Positions 35,139 through 42,937 of a stretch of DNA of 64,000 nt are shown here, one piece after another; the stretch's first letter is position 1; each line of letters starts with the position of its first letter. The stretch covers positions 1 to 64,000 of the forward strand of contig JAEYYB010000033.1 in the NCBI GenBank assembly GCA_023430975.1, in the 5' to 3' direction. The position numbers and the translations under genes were made by a program. The notes beneath the pieces were generated by a model. The model searched no databases, was not told the origin of the DNA, and saw only the letters and a program-made list of their open reading frames with translations. The stretch is from Bacillota bacterium. GTDB taxonomy: Bacteria > Bacillota > Clostridia > Acetivibrionales > DSM-2933.

Positions 35139-35220
35139 AAGAAATTATGGCGTCTATATTAAAAGTGATAAATGTAAGATTATTAACACTTTTAATATAG
35201 TTTAGACACCATAATTTCTT
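35139..35220 (-). terminator. Composite palindrome 3' of flp with a deleted family B core
   Basis: Outer arms AAGAAATTATGGCGTCTA and TAGACACCATAATTTCTT enclose a family B element. Its interior has been lost, so that ATTAAAAGTGATAAAT is fused to GTAAGATTATTAACACTTTTAAT. The result is a stem of more than 30 bp with one bulge, starting 24 nt after the flp stop. It may act as a partial terminator or 3' stabiliser, giving more flp mRNA than downstream tad mRNA. That function is inference. Confidence 0.6.
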
Positions 35221-35243
35221 TCATATCAAACAAATATATATGA

Positions 35244-35420
35244 TCAGTTCATATTATTTGATACATTGTTAAACATATTTGCGATCTTTGGCCCAAGTAC
35301 TACAAGAGCTGCAATAACCGCTACCGCTATAAGTGATATAATAAGTCCGTACTCTACCATGCCCTGTCCTTTTTTGCTATGTGTATAAGCCTTTAAATAA
35401 TCGATATACATTTTAATCAT
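35244..35420 (-). CDS. flp: Flp-type major pilin
   Basis: A 58-residue prepilin. A short basic leader ends at Gly, then QGMVEYGLIISLIAVAVIAA shows the Flp motif with Glu-Tyr at +4/+5, followed by a hydrophobic helix and a brief hydrophilic tail. Cleavage at the Gly by an A24 peptidase would give a mature pilin of about 35-40 residues. The ATG at 35420 has AAAGGTGG at a suitable distance; a GTG four codons earlier lies inside that site. It heads the tad operon. Confidence 0.93.
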   Translation of the reverse strand: MIKMYIDYLKAYTHSKKGQGMVEYGLIISLIAVAVIAALVVLGPKIANMFNNVSNNMN

Positions 35421-35560
35421 AGAAAATACCACCTTTCAAATTTTATACCCATTTATTTTTCTTTGTTTCATTCACCTTTAATTTAATTATAAAGCTATTG
35501 TATTGCACCTTCCATACGCCATTAGGACTTAATTTCACAGCAATTATGCCTATAAAAAAA

Positions 35561-35580
35561 GAATAGGATATTCCTATTCT
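35561..35580 (-). terminator. Intrinsic terminator 3' of the DegU-like gene
   Basis: GAATAGGA / TCCTATTC stem followed on the minus strand by TTTTTTTATAGG. It separates the two-component operon from flp. Confidence 0.8.
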
Positions 35581-35612
35581 CTAGTACTTTATAACTATGT
35601 GAGAGCCATCTT

Positions 35613-36263
35613 TTAAGACTTTATGTTATGCTTGAATGCGTAGATCGCTGCCTGTGTTCTATCCGATACATTCAGTTTCTTAAATATATTTGAAACATGA
35701 TTCTTTACTGTTTTTTCACTGATATAAAGCTTTTTGGCTATTTCTTTATTAATGAGTCCTTCCGCAATCAATTCAATAACCTCGACTTCTCTTGATGTCA
35801 ATATATTTTCTTCCTCTTTTCCCTTTGTATGGGTTGATATTCTGCTGAATTCCTTCACTAATTCACTTGTCATATTAGGCTGTACATATGTATTTCCATT
35901 TGCTACTGTCCGAATTGCCTCTATCAATACAGATGATTCCGCATCCTTTAAAACATATCCTTCAGCCCCAAGCTGTAAGGTTTTAAACAAATACTCCCTG
36001 TCCTGATGTATTGTAAGCACGACAATCCTATGGCCATCCTCATCCTTTTTCAATTCTTCAATAGCCTGTAACCCGTTCATACCAGGCATATTGATATCCA
36101 TCAGTATTACATCAGGCTTATATTCCCTTGTAAACTTCACAGCCTCCTCACCATTTGAAGCCTGTGATATAACCTCAATATCATTTTCAAGTTCCAATAT
36201 CTGCTTAATTCCCTGCCTTACCATATGATGATCATCTGCGATAAGAACCTTAATTATTTTCAT
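35613..36263 (-). CDS. NarL/LuxR-family response regulator (DegU-like)
   Basis: 216 residues. The receiver has D10-D11, phospho-acceptor D56 in LMDINMP and the Lys of YVLKDAE. The C-terminal LuxR helix-turn-helix is LTSREVEVIELIAEGLINKEIAKKLYISEKTVKNHVSNIFKKL. I start at ATG 36263, six nt after GGGGG, so it overlaps the end of the kinase gene by 14 nt (translational coupling). It lies just upstream of flp and is a candidate regulator of the pilus operon; no binding site could be assigned. Confidence 0.93.
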   Translation of the reverse strand: MKIIKVLIADDHHMVRQGIKQILELENDIEVISQASNGEEAVKFTREYKPDVILMDINMPGMNGLQAIEELKKDEDGHRIVVLTIHQDREYLFKTLQLGAEGYVLKDAESSVLIEAIRTVANGNTYVQPNMTSELVKEFSRISTHTKGKEEENILTSREVEVIELIAEGLINKEIAKKLYISEKTVKNHVSNIFKKLNVSDRTQAAIYAFKHNIKS

Positions 36264-37431
36264 CTGCATCCCCCTCATTTTGCTTTAAAGGTATCATAAT
36301 GCTTAACCTAGTACCAGAACCAGTGTGAGAACTTATGTTAAACTCACCCTCCAAAAGCTCAACCCTTTCCCTCATACTGTAAAGTCCGAAGCCTCCCTCA
36401 ATATCTTCATGCTTAACTTTAAGATTTTCCACATCAAAACCAACACCGTCATCATTGATAGAGAGCCTAAGCTTATCTTGCATAAATTCAACTTTAATGG
36501 TAACACTATTGGCTTTAGCATGTTTTCTGATATTACTCAATGCTTCCTGTACAATTCTGAAAACAGTTAAAGAAATTACAGTTCTAATATCACTTATGCT
36601 TCCCCTAGATTTAAACAGGACATCTATATTATTTTCTTCCTGAAAAGTTGATATATGCCTTTGAAGAGTAGGTACAAGGCCTAAGTCATCAAGAGACATT
36701 GGCCTTAAATTATATATAATTTTTCTTACATCAACCAGGCTCTCTCTTACAATCCTTTTCAGATTCTGCAGCTCAAACCTGGCCTTCTCGATATCTACAT
36801 CAATGAGTTTTTCGCATATTTCTGCTTTCAATACAACGTTTGACATGGACTGAGCAGGGCCATCATGAATCTCTCTTGCAACTCTCTGGCGTTCATCCTC
36901 CTGTGCCTTGATAATCCTGATTCCCCAGACTTGCTTCTGCTGCATGTCTTCTATTTGATTTCCCAAGTTAATAAGATCACCACATAGATATTCCATTGCA
37001 ACACCAACATGAGCCATCAAATTGTCAGCTCTTTTAACAGTTTTTAAAACTTCTTTAATCCTTACCTCTAAATCATTCCTTCTTTTTATAAAATACTTTT
37101 CTTTTTCCCTTTTTATCACAAGCTCTATACGTAGATTATCGGCTTTTTCGTAAGCCTGCTTTAGTTCTTCCTGTGAGAATTTTTCAAAATTCTTATTTAC
37201 CACCATTAGCTTTTTTCTACTGTTTTGGAGCTCCTTTTCAATTTCATCTACCTCTTTTATTAGCTCAGCAGTCTCAGTTTTTAATAATTCAAGCTCAGCT
37301 ACTAGATTTTTATGCTCTTTCCGGGCACCTTCGGCTATCTCACAAATCTCTTTTTTACTTCCATTAATAGCATCAACTACTTTTTTAATTATTTCATCCA
37401 TCTTTGAAGCATCGAATTTGTAATTAGCCAT
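36250..37431 (-). CDS. Cytoplasmic sensor histidine kinase (DegS-like)
   Basis: 393 residues with no membrane helix. An N-terminal coiled-coil sensor of the DegS type (about 20-165) is followed by HisKA_3 with the phospho-His near 191 in VAREIHDGPAQSMSN and a HATPase domain (QEALSNIRKHAKAN, NDDGVGFD, GGFGLYSMRERV). ATG 37431 has AGGAGG 8 nt upstream; the 28 preceding in-frame codons have no such site and look non-coding. It is co-transcribed with the overlapping DegU-like gene. Confidence 0.93.
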   Translation of the reverse strand: MANYKFDASKMDEIIKKVVDAINGSKKEICEIAEGARKEHKNLVAELELLKTETAELIKEVDEIEKELQNSRKKLMVVNKNFEKFSQEELKQAYEKADNLRIELVIKREKEKYFIKRRNDLEVRIKEVLKTVKRADNLMAHVGVAMEYLCGDLINLGNQIEDMQQKQVWGIRIIKAQEDERQRVAREIHDGPAQSMSNVVLKAEICEKLIDVDIEKARFELQNLKRIVRESLVDVRKIIYNLRPMSLDDLGLVPTLQRHISTFQEENNIDVLFKSRGSISDIRTVISLTVFRIVQEALSNIRKHAKANSVTIKVEFMQDKLRLSINDDGVGFDVENLKVKHEDIEGGFGLYSMRERVELLEGEFNISSHTGSGTRLSIMIPLKQNEGDADENN

Positions 37432-37531
37432 AAAAAATCCTCCTGCTGGTTTAAGGATTTTGAAATGAATAAGAAATGATAAAAATACAGAATATAAATA
37501 ATATTCTACATCCACAGGATAATCCCTTTAA

Positions 37532-38344
37532 TTAGCCACCGATAATCCATTTGTTATCCAGTTCATTTTTCACGCCCATCTCATCTAACGTCCTTTTTAC
37601 CGCTTTATACAATGCCACTGCCGTTTCCTGCCTGAAGTACTCTGTACTAAGTTTACTCCTGTCGCTATAATTTGATATATAGCCTATCTCAGCAATTACA
37701 GCTGCCATTTTGGTTCTGTGCAAAACGGACAGATTAGGCCTTGCAATAATCCCGTTATCTATTGTACCAAGCCTTTTAACAAGTTCTTCCTGAACAATTT
37801 GTGCGAATCTCTCTCCATTTATTTTTCCATTACTTTCTCCCGGACAGTACAGGGTTTCAGTTCCTTTATAATTAGGGCTGTCAGGCATATTGTTGTTGTG
37901 AATACTCAAAAATAATGTAACATCTTTTTCATTTGCCAGATCAGACCTCGCTCTAAGTCCAACAGACTCATCTTCTTTTCTGGTATAAAGAACTTTAAAT
38001 CCGTCATCCTCCAACAGTTTACCTAATTTTAAAGATATATCGAGATTTAATGCCTTTTCATAAATATTACCAAAGTATGTTCCCAGATCCTCTCCGCCAT
38101 GCCCGGGATCTATCAATAAAAGCACCTCTTTTTTAACAGGTGTGGAAGTTGGAAGAACATTAGTACTTTTTTGAGGAACAGTCTCAGATTGTATTTTGTC
38201 GTCCTTATCACTAAATGTTGGAGATTCCGCATTCATAATATACTTGTTGAAAAAAAAGGCAGTATTTAAAATTACAAACAATACCGATAGTAATATTATC
38301 AGGGATCTTATAAATAAGGAATCCATCTTAAATTTTTTTCTCAT
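37532..38344 (-). CDS. N-acetylmuramoyl-L-alanine amidase (Amidase_3, CwlD-like)
   Basis: A 270-residue zinc amidase that cuts the bond between MurNAc and the stem peptide. An N-terminal membrane anchor (about 10-30) is followed by a Ser/Pro linker and the Amidase_3 domain from about 80. Zinc and catalytic residues are His in LIDPGHGGED, Glu in NIYEKALNLD, His in LSIHNNN and Glu in VIAEIGYISN. Length and single domain resemble CwlD of spore cortex maturation, but a vegetative role is possible. The ATG at 38344 follows AAAGGTGGAG. It is immediately 5' of the DegS-like gene on the same strand. Confidence 0.85.
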   Translation of the reverse strand: MRKKFKMDSLFIRSLIILLSVLFVILNTAFFFNKYIMNAESPTFSDKDDKIQSETVPQKSTNVLPTSTPVKKEVLLLIDPGHGGEDLGTYFGNIYEKALNLDISLKLGKLLEDDGFKVLYTRKEDESVGLRARSDLANEKDVTLFLSIHNNNMPDSPNYKGTETLYCPGESNGKINGERFAQIVQEELVKRLGTIDNGIIARPNLSVLHRTKMAAVIAEIGYISNYSDRSKLSTEYFRQETAVALYKAVKRTLDEMGVKNELDNKWIIGG

Positions 38345-38449
38345 AAGCTCCACCTTTATGGATTAGTATTTACTTTTTAATATTTTAATTTTTCTTGTTG
38401 ATTAACTTTAAGAAAATTTACGACTCATACTTTATACATTTAATCTATA

Positions 38450-38544
38450 TGAAAAGTTTTAATAATCTTACATTTATCAGAGCAAATAACGAACTGTTCA
38501 AAGGAGTTTGCGACAGACAAATGTAATAGATTATTCACTTTTCA
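38450..38544. repeat. Family B palindromic repeat, copy 5 (95-bp subtype)
   Basis: Ends TGAAAAGTT and CACTTTTCA, with an apical sequence AACTGTTCAAAGGAG closer to the other subtype. It is separated by only 5 nt from the next copy. Confidence 0.88.
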
Positions 38545-38549
38545 TCTAG

Positions 38550-38646
38550 ATTAAAAGTGTTAATATTCTTACATTTGGCGGAGCAAATAACGAACGGTTC
38601 AACGGAATTTGCGACAGACAAATGTAATAGATTTATCACTTTTAAT
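38550..38646. repeat. Family B palindromic repeat, copy 6
   Basis: A 97-bp full copy in the same orientation as the adjacent 38450 copy. Two different subtypes in tandem argue for two separate insertions rather than a duplication. Confidence 0.9.
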
Positions 38647-38771
38647 CTATATATAATTATCGGCTTTTTCAGTTATAATATCTAGCTGAATTAAGTACCT
38701 TACATACCTGAATTTTATAACAGTTCAAATTTTATGTAAATTAAATTGGTATTTAGTCTTAAAAGCATTTA

Positions 38772-38817
38772 ATTCCTCAAAAAGTTTGCTTAAATAAACA
38801 AACTTTTTGGGAGGAAT
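38772..38817 (-). terminator. Hairpin 3' of gpr
   Basis: ATTCCTC-AAAAAGTTTG pairs with CAAACTTTTTGGGAGGAAT (one small bulge). It lies beyond the family A repeat that abuts gpr and is a plausible end of that transcript, though no clean T-run follows. Confidence 0.5.
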
Positions 38818-38835
38818 AAAAATAAGTAATTTGCT

Positions 38836-38941
38836 TAGGCATGCCCCTAATATAACTTACCGTATAATTTCGCTTTCTAAGGCATTCCTTAACTCGTGAA
38901 CACACGCTCAAAACGGTAAGTGATATTTCAATCATGCCTTA
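38836..38941. repeat. Family A palindromic repeat, copy 2; provides the gpr stop codon
   Basis: The most complete copy. Left end TAGGCATGCCCC, right end CATGCCTTA, arms ACTTACCGT / ACGGTAAGT, and an internal dyad CTAAGGCATTCCTTAA. Its right-end TTA is the complement of the TAA stop codon of gpr. Confidence 0.85.
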
Positions 38942-39937
38942 ATGAATATATCTGTTTACATCATTCAATGTAATACCTTCGTGGAGTGCAATATTGATAC
39001 CGTTAGCTATGACCTTTGATATTCTTTCAATTATGTCGTCAATCTCCTTTGGTGTTACTATTAGATTGCCCACATATGGCTCCAATACTTCCCTAATGAG
39101 CATATGCTTTTCATTTCTGTCAATCTCATTAAGCATGTTATAAAACTCTGTGCCCTTAGATGCATGTTTTATAAGGCTGTCCATAGCAAGATCTATTGCA
39201 TCATTGGCTATAGTAGCAGCTTCGACAACTGTAGGCACTCCGACAGCAATAACAGGAACTCCCATAGTAGTCTTGGAAAGCTCCATTCTTTTATTCCCAA
39301 CACCTGAACCGGGTGATATTCCCGTATCAGCAATCTGAATCGTCGTACTCATACGCTCTGTTTTTCTTGATGCAAGAGCATCAATTGCTATTATGAGCTC
39401 AGGCTTTATTTTATCAACAATTCCCTTTATTATCTCACCTGTTTCTATTCCTGTAATACCAAGCACTCCAGGGGCTACAGCACATACAGACCTGACACCG
39501 TCATCAACCTGTTCAGGCACATACTCCAATAAGTGTCTTGTAACCATAAGGCTTGATACCACCTTTGGACCTAGTGCATCGGGTGTTACATTCCAATTCC
39601 CCAAACCTACAACAAGGACAGTTGAATTTTTCCCTAAATTAACAAGCTTCTGAAGTTCCTTTGAAAACTCACGACTGGACTCTTCAACAAGATCCTGATC
39701 ATTCTCTCTAAGCCTGGGTATCTCAAGCGTAATATAATTTCCCATTGGCTTCCCTATTGAATCTTCACCCATAAGAGTTGTAACTTTTACCCTGGTTATC
39801 TTGATATCTTCAGTACCATCATTCTCAACTTCCACTCCTGGTGGATGTCCTGCCGATTGATCGCTATTTGTGGCTGACTGTTTGATAAACATTTCATTTG
39901 CTTCTAAAGCTAAATCTGTCCTAATGCTTCTATTCAT
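38939..39937 (-). CDS. gpr: Germination protease GPR
   Basis: A 332-residue aspartic-type protease that degrades small acid-soluble proteins during spore germination. It is made as a zymogen that processes itself; the N-terminal SIRTDLALEA is the typical pro-region/SASP-like site. Conserved blocks include GLGNWNVTPDALGP, IAIDALASRKT and ADTGISPGSGVGN. I use ATG 39937 (MNRSIRT) with GGAAGG 8 nt upstream, rather than the ATG two codons before. The C-terminus ends NRYIH and the TAA comes from a family A repeat. It is divergent from rpsT, a common clostridial arrangement. Confidence 0.96.
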   Translation of the reverse strand: MNRSIRTDLALEANEMFIKQSATNSDQSAGHPPGVEVENDGTEDIKITRVKVTTLMGEDSIGKPMGNYITLEIPRLRENDQDLVEESSREFSKELQKLVNLGKNSTVLVVGLGNWNVTPDALGPKVVSSLMVTRHLLEYVPEQVDDGVRSVCAVAPGVLGITGIETGEIIKGIVDKIKPELIIAIDALASRKTERMSTTIQIADTGISPGSGVGNKRMELSKTTMGVPVIAVGVPTVVEAATIANDAIDLAMDSLIKHASKGTEFYNMLNEIDRNEKHMLIREVLEPYVGNLIVTPKEIDDIIERISKVIANGINIALHEGITLNDVNRYIH

Positions 39938-39974
39938 AATCATGCCCTTCCTTTATATCTACAAAGTGTTATTC

Positions 39975-40070
39975 TAAAATCAATTAATCTTTTACATTTA
40001 TCTATCGCAAAATATCGTTAAAGCGTTCGTTATTTTGCTCTGCTAAATGCAAGATTAATAGTGATTTTAA
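39975..40070. repeat. Family B palindromic repeat, copy 7 (diverged ends)
   Basis: Interior matches family B (CTTTTACATTTATCTATCGC ... GCGTTCGTTATTTTGCTCTG), but its ends read AAAATCAATTAAT and ATTAATAGTGATTTT. It lies between divergent gpr and rpsT, upstream of both. Confidence 0.8.
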
Positions 40071-40160
40071 TATATTTATCTTTACAAAATATTTTTTCCT
40101 TGCATAATGGTTTCCATACTCATTGCCAAAGATAAATCTTAAAAAGTTTTTTAAATACCC

Positions 40161-40189
40161 TTGCAATTATGTTTTTTTCATGGTACAAT
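40161..40189 (+). promoter_or_regulatory. Predicted sigma-A promoter of rpsT
   Basis: TTGCAA (40161-40166), 17 nt, TACAAT (40184-40189). The start near 40196 leaves a leader of about 30 nt. Confidence 0.75.
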
Positions 40190-40224
40190 ACTTCATGATT
40201 ATTAACTCGCAGGAGGTGAAAGGT

Positions 40225-40485
40225 TTGCCGAATATTAAGTCTGCAATAAAAAGAGTGAAGGTAACTCAAAAAAAGACATTAATAAATTCAATGAAGAAAT
40301 CTACGCTTAAAACTTCAATTAAGAAATGTAAGGAAGCAATTGAAAGTAAGGATGCTAACGTTAAAGTTTCTTATACTGAAGCTATAAAAGCTATAGATAA
40401 AGCAGCAGCAAGAAAGTTGATACATAAGAACACCGCTGCGAGAAGGAAATCCAAGTTGGCTAAAGCATTGAATAAGATGGCTTAA
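40225..40485 (+). CDS. rpsT: 30S ribosomal protein S20
   Basis: An 86-residue, Lys-rich helical protein (PNIKSAIKRVKVTQKKTL at the N-terminus, ending RRKSKLAKALNKMA) that binds 16S rRNA in the body of the small subunit. Translation starts at TTG 40225, eight nt after AGGAGG; the frame is open for another 34 codons upstream but that part contains the promoter and ribosome site. Single gene with its own promoter and terminator. Confidence 0.97.
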   Translation: MPNIKSAIKRVKVTQKKTLINSMKKSTLKTSIKKCKEAIESKDANVKVSYTEAIKAIDKAAARKLIHKNTAARRKSKLAKALNKMA

Positions 40486-40517
40486 ACTTAAATCAGTAAG
40501 AAACTATACAAATATAA

Positions 40518-40543
40518 ACGTACTTTATAAGTACGTTTTTTTG
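40518..40543 (+). terminator. Intrinsic terminator of rpsT
   Basis: ACGTAC-TTTATAA-GTACGT followed by TTTTTTG, 33 nt after the rpsT stop. Confidence 0.85.
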
Positions 40544-40599
40544 TTTGCTTTTTTATTTCAACGGTTATATATATTCTTGAATTTTATACATATTTTTCA

Positions 40600-40624
40600 A
40601 TGCAAATATAAACTATATTTGCAT
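40600..40624. promoter_or_regulatory. Operator-like dyad over the agrB -35 box
   Basis: Perfect 11-bp inverted repeat ATGCAAATATA-AAC-TATATTTGCAT. Its right arm contains the TTGCAT -35 hexamer. The symmetry and position fit a repressor or activator site; no regulator is identified. Confidence 0.6.
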
Positions 40625-40647
40625 TTTTTGTACAATTAATATATAAT
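40619..40647 (+). promoter_or_regulatory. Predicted sigma-A promoter of agrBD
   Basis: TTGCAT (40619-40624), 17 nt, TATAAT (40642-40647), 19 nt before the agrB ATG. GGGGTG serves as ribosome site. Confidence 0.7.
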
Positions 40648-40666
40648 TAAATTATAGGGGTGTAAT

Positions 40667-41254
40667 ATGATTGATAAACTTAGTTATAATATTACAAGAA
40701 AAATAAGAGAGAATAATAGAGAAATAACCGACGAGAATGCAGAAATAATTACTTATGGTGCAAATATAATAATATCTCAAACAATAATTACAGCATTAAT
40801 ATTCATAGTTGCATTTTTTTTCGGAGTCTTTTCTTATGCATTTATATCCTTTATCATAGTGGGTTTACTAAGATCAACCGTTGGCGGTGCACACTCACAC
40901 ACACGACTTCAGTGTACTCTTATGCACTCCTTCTCTATCTTTGGCACCTTAATACTTTCAAGCTATATAAAATTAAACAGTTATTATCCTTCAATATTTT
41001 TACTTTTAATTAGTGTATTTATTACCTTAAAATATGCACCTGGTGAAACAGCTGAAGGACCTTTATATAGCAATAGCCAGAAGAGGAGTCAGAAAATAGC
41101 AGGGATAGCTATAGAAACAATAATTTTTTGTGCAGCCTTATTCCTTAAAAATATTAGTTTGCAGATATACTACATAGTAATTATCTCATCATTTATTCCA
41201 ATAATATTTCTAACTCCCCTCGGTTACATGATTTTAAGGTGTAAAAGGAACTAA
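40667..41254 (+). CDS. agrB: AgrB-type peptide-processing protease
   Basis: A 195-residue membrane cysteine protease that cuts the AgrD precursor and closes the thiolactone ring of the autoinducer peptide. The catalytic pair H76 and C83 in GGAHSHTRLQC corresponds to H77 and C84 of the staphylococcal enzyme. Further family features are STVGG before the His, YAPGETAEGPL after helix 4, and about five to six membrane helices. It is followed after 57 nt by the peptide gene. Confidence 0.93.
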   Translation: MIDKLSYNITRKIRENNREITDENAEIITYGANIIISQTIITALIFIVAFFFGVFSYAFISFIIVGLLRSTVGGAHSHTRLQCTLMHSFSIFGTLILSSYIKLNSYYPSIFLLLISVFITLKYAPGETAEGPLYSNSQKRSQKIAGIAIETIIFCAALFLKNISLQIYYIVIISSFIPIIFLTPLGYMILRCKRN

Positions 41255-41311
41255 AATGATACGTTAAAAAGCAACACAAAATAAAAGTTATAGAAGGAAG
41301 GATGTGGTATA

Positions 41312-41437
41312 GTGAAAAAGGTGTTGAAAGATGTAGTCTCTAATATAATTACAGGCTTAACATCAAATGTTGCTTCAAAATGCTGGCCTTTTGCTTTCTA
41401 TCAACCTAAAGCACCTAAAGCTTTAAGAAAAGGATAA
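41312..41437 (+). CDS. agrD: AgrD-type cyclic autoinducer peptide precursor
   Basis: A 41-residue peptide read from GTG with an AGGAAGGAT ribosome site 9 nt upstream. The three AgrD parts are visible: an amphipathic N-terminal leader (KKVLKDVVSNIITGLTSNVA), a core with single Cys24 (SKCWPFAFY) and a charged C-terminal recognition tail (QPKAPKALRKG). The ring would join Cys24 to a residue shortly before YQP. Exact ends are not determinable, and there are six residues from Cys to the residue before Tyr, where five is the common ring size. Confidence 0.9.
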   Translation: MKKVLKDVVSNIITGLTSNVASKCWPFAFYQPKAPKALRKG

Positions 41438-41581
41438 TAAACGCCAAAACACTTTAATCTTTTATCCATTCCATAATTTATGCATTAACAATTAACTGGC
41501 CTATTAGTAGTTATTTGTAATTTGGATATTAAGTTTAAAGTGTTTTTATTTTTGATTTCTCTATAAAAAGTCGCTGATGTG

Positions 41582-42880
41582 TTATAAAATCTCTAGTCTT
41601 TGAGAAAACAATGTATCTGTTACTGATGTTTTTAATGAACAATTCTGATTCCTCGAAATGATCTTGTTAACCTCCCAAAGTCCAAACCCGCTATGCCCAG
41701 ACTTTGTAGTATACCCATTTTCAAATATTTTGTCTTTATTCAATTCACCTGCATAAGAATTTATTATTTCTATTACAATAATGTTATGAGAATTTTTGTT
41801 AATAGATAACTCTACGTATTTATTAGAAGATTCAAATGCAGCTTCAAGTGCATTATCCAAAAGTATGCCTAAGACTTTGCACAAATCATAAATCTTTACT
41901 TTTTCTATATTATATTCATCCATGATATTTATTATGAACTGGACATCCTTAAGCTCTGCAAATGATAGTTTTGAAAGTAGCAATCCATATAACGCAGGAT
42001 TATTTTTTACATATTTGCTAAGGGGAAGGGTATTGTTTATTCTCCTGGTGTCGCTTTGCAGCTGCTGGTAATATTTTTTTAGCCCGCTTATATCATTTAA
42101 TGCAATATATCCGCCAATTGCCTGAACATTATTGTTAAAGTCATGCTTAAATCCCCTTAAGCCGTCAATAATATCATCAAGTGTTTTTATGTAATCTTTC
42201 TGGAACTCAACTTCCCTGCTTTTAACCTCAAGCTCGGATGATTTTATTGAGTTATAAAAACATAATATCAGAAGAACGAGAACCGCAAATACATTAAAAT
42301 ATACCATACTGGTATCAATATTTTTGGAATTATTCAAATAATACAAAATATTCGGTACAATCAAAATTGCACTTATAATTGAGTTGGCAAGTATGCTAAA
42401 AGACCTTTTTTTATTAATATCTTCAGGTATATCAACTTTCAATCTCATATAGAATACAGCAATAGCCATTGCTAGATAAAGCACCATTCCTATTATTCTT
42501 AATAAGATCATGTTAGGATATGTGCTAGCCCAAGTATTGACATCGAACTTACTACCTATTGATATTTTTAATATGGCAGACCCCAAGTAATCAAACAGTG
42601 CACTAATAACGATCAATAAGGATGTAGCCACTATAGAATGAACAACCTGAAAGCCCAATATAAACTTTAAAGTTGAAGTCATAATTATTATATAAAGAAA
42701 AACGTTTATAGGATTGTTATTTCCTAATATTACTGTAAATAAAGTTTGTGCTGCTGTATTTACCAATGAAAAGGCAATTAATTTTTTTAGATCAATAGTT
42801 TTATTAAAAATATTTAATACCAGAAACCCCTGTAGTAGAAAAAACACAAATTGCACAACATTTTGTACAATAACATCCAA
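41582..42880 (-). CDS. AgrC-like GHKL sensor histidine kinase
   Basis: A 432-residue receptor kinase with about six to seven N-terminal membrane helices (1-205), then a helical linker with the phospho-His near 245 in GFKHDFNNNVQ. A GHKL ATPase domain follows (LLDNALEAAFES, then FENGYTTKSGHSGFGLWEV). This is the architecture of peptide receptors of the Agr/Com type. It is convergent with agrBD and therefore a plausible receptor for the peptide. The gene lies 57 nt after holA on the same strand, so it may share that transcript. No LytTR response regulator is near. Confidence 0.85.
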   Translation of the reverse strand: MDVIVQNVVQFVFFLLQGFLVLNIFNKTIDLKKLIAFSLVNTAAQTLFTVILGNNNPINVFLYIIIMTSTLKFILGFQVVHSIVATSLLIVISALFDYLGSAILKISIGSKFDVNTWASTYPNMILLRIIGMVLYLAMAIAVFYMRLKVDIPEDINKKRSFSILANSIISAILIVPNILYYLNNSKNIDTSMVYFNVFAVLVLLILCFYNSIKSSELEVKSREVEFQKDYIKTLDDIIDGLRGFKHDFNNNVQAIGGYIALNDISGLKKYYQQLQSDTRRINNTLPLSKYVKNNPALYGLLLSKLSFAELKDVQFIINIMDEYNIEKVKIYDLCKVLGILLDNALEAAFESSNKYVELSINKNSHNIIVIEIINSYAGELNKDKIFENGYTTKSGHSGFGLWEVNKIISRNQNCSLKTSVTDTLFSQRLEIL

Positions 42881-42937
42881 AATATCCCCTCCAAATCAAG
42901 AAAAAATATTAAATGCTTAAATTCCTGTTGTATTATA

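Noticed and set aside
40123..40224. N-terminal extension of S20
   Set aside because: The region contains the promoter and the AGGAGG site; S20 begins at TTG 40225.
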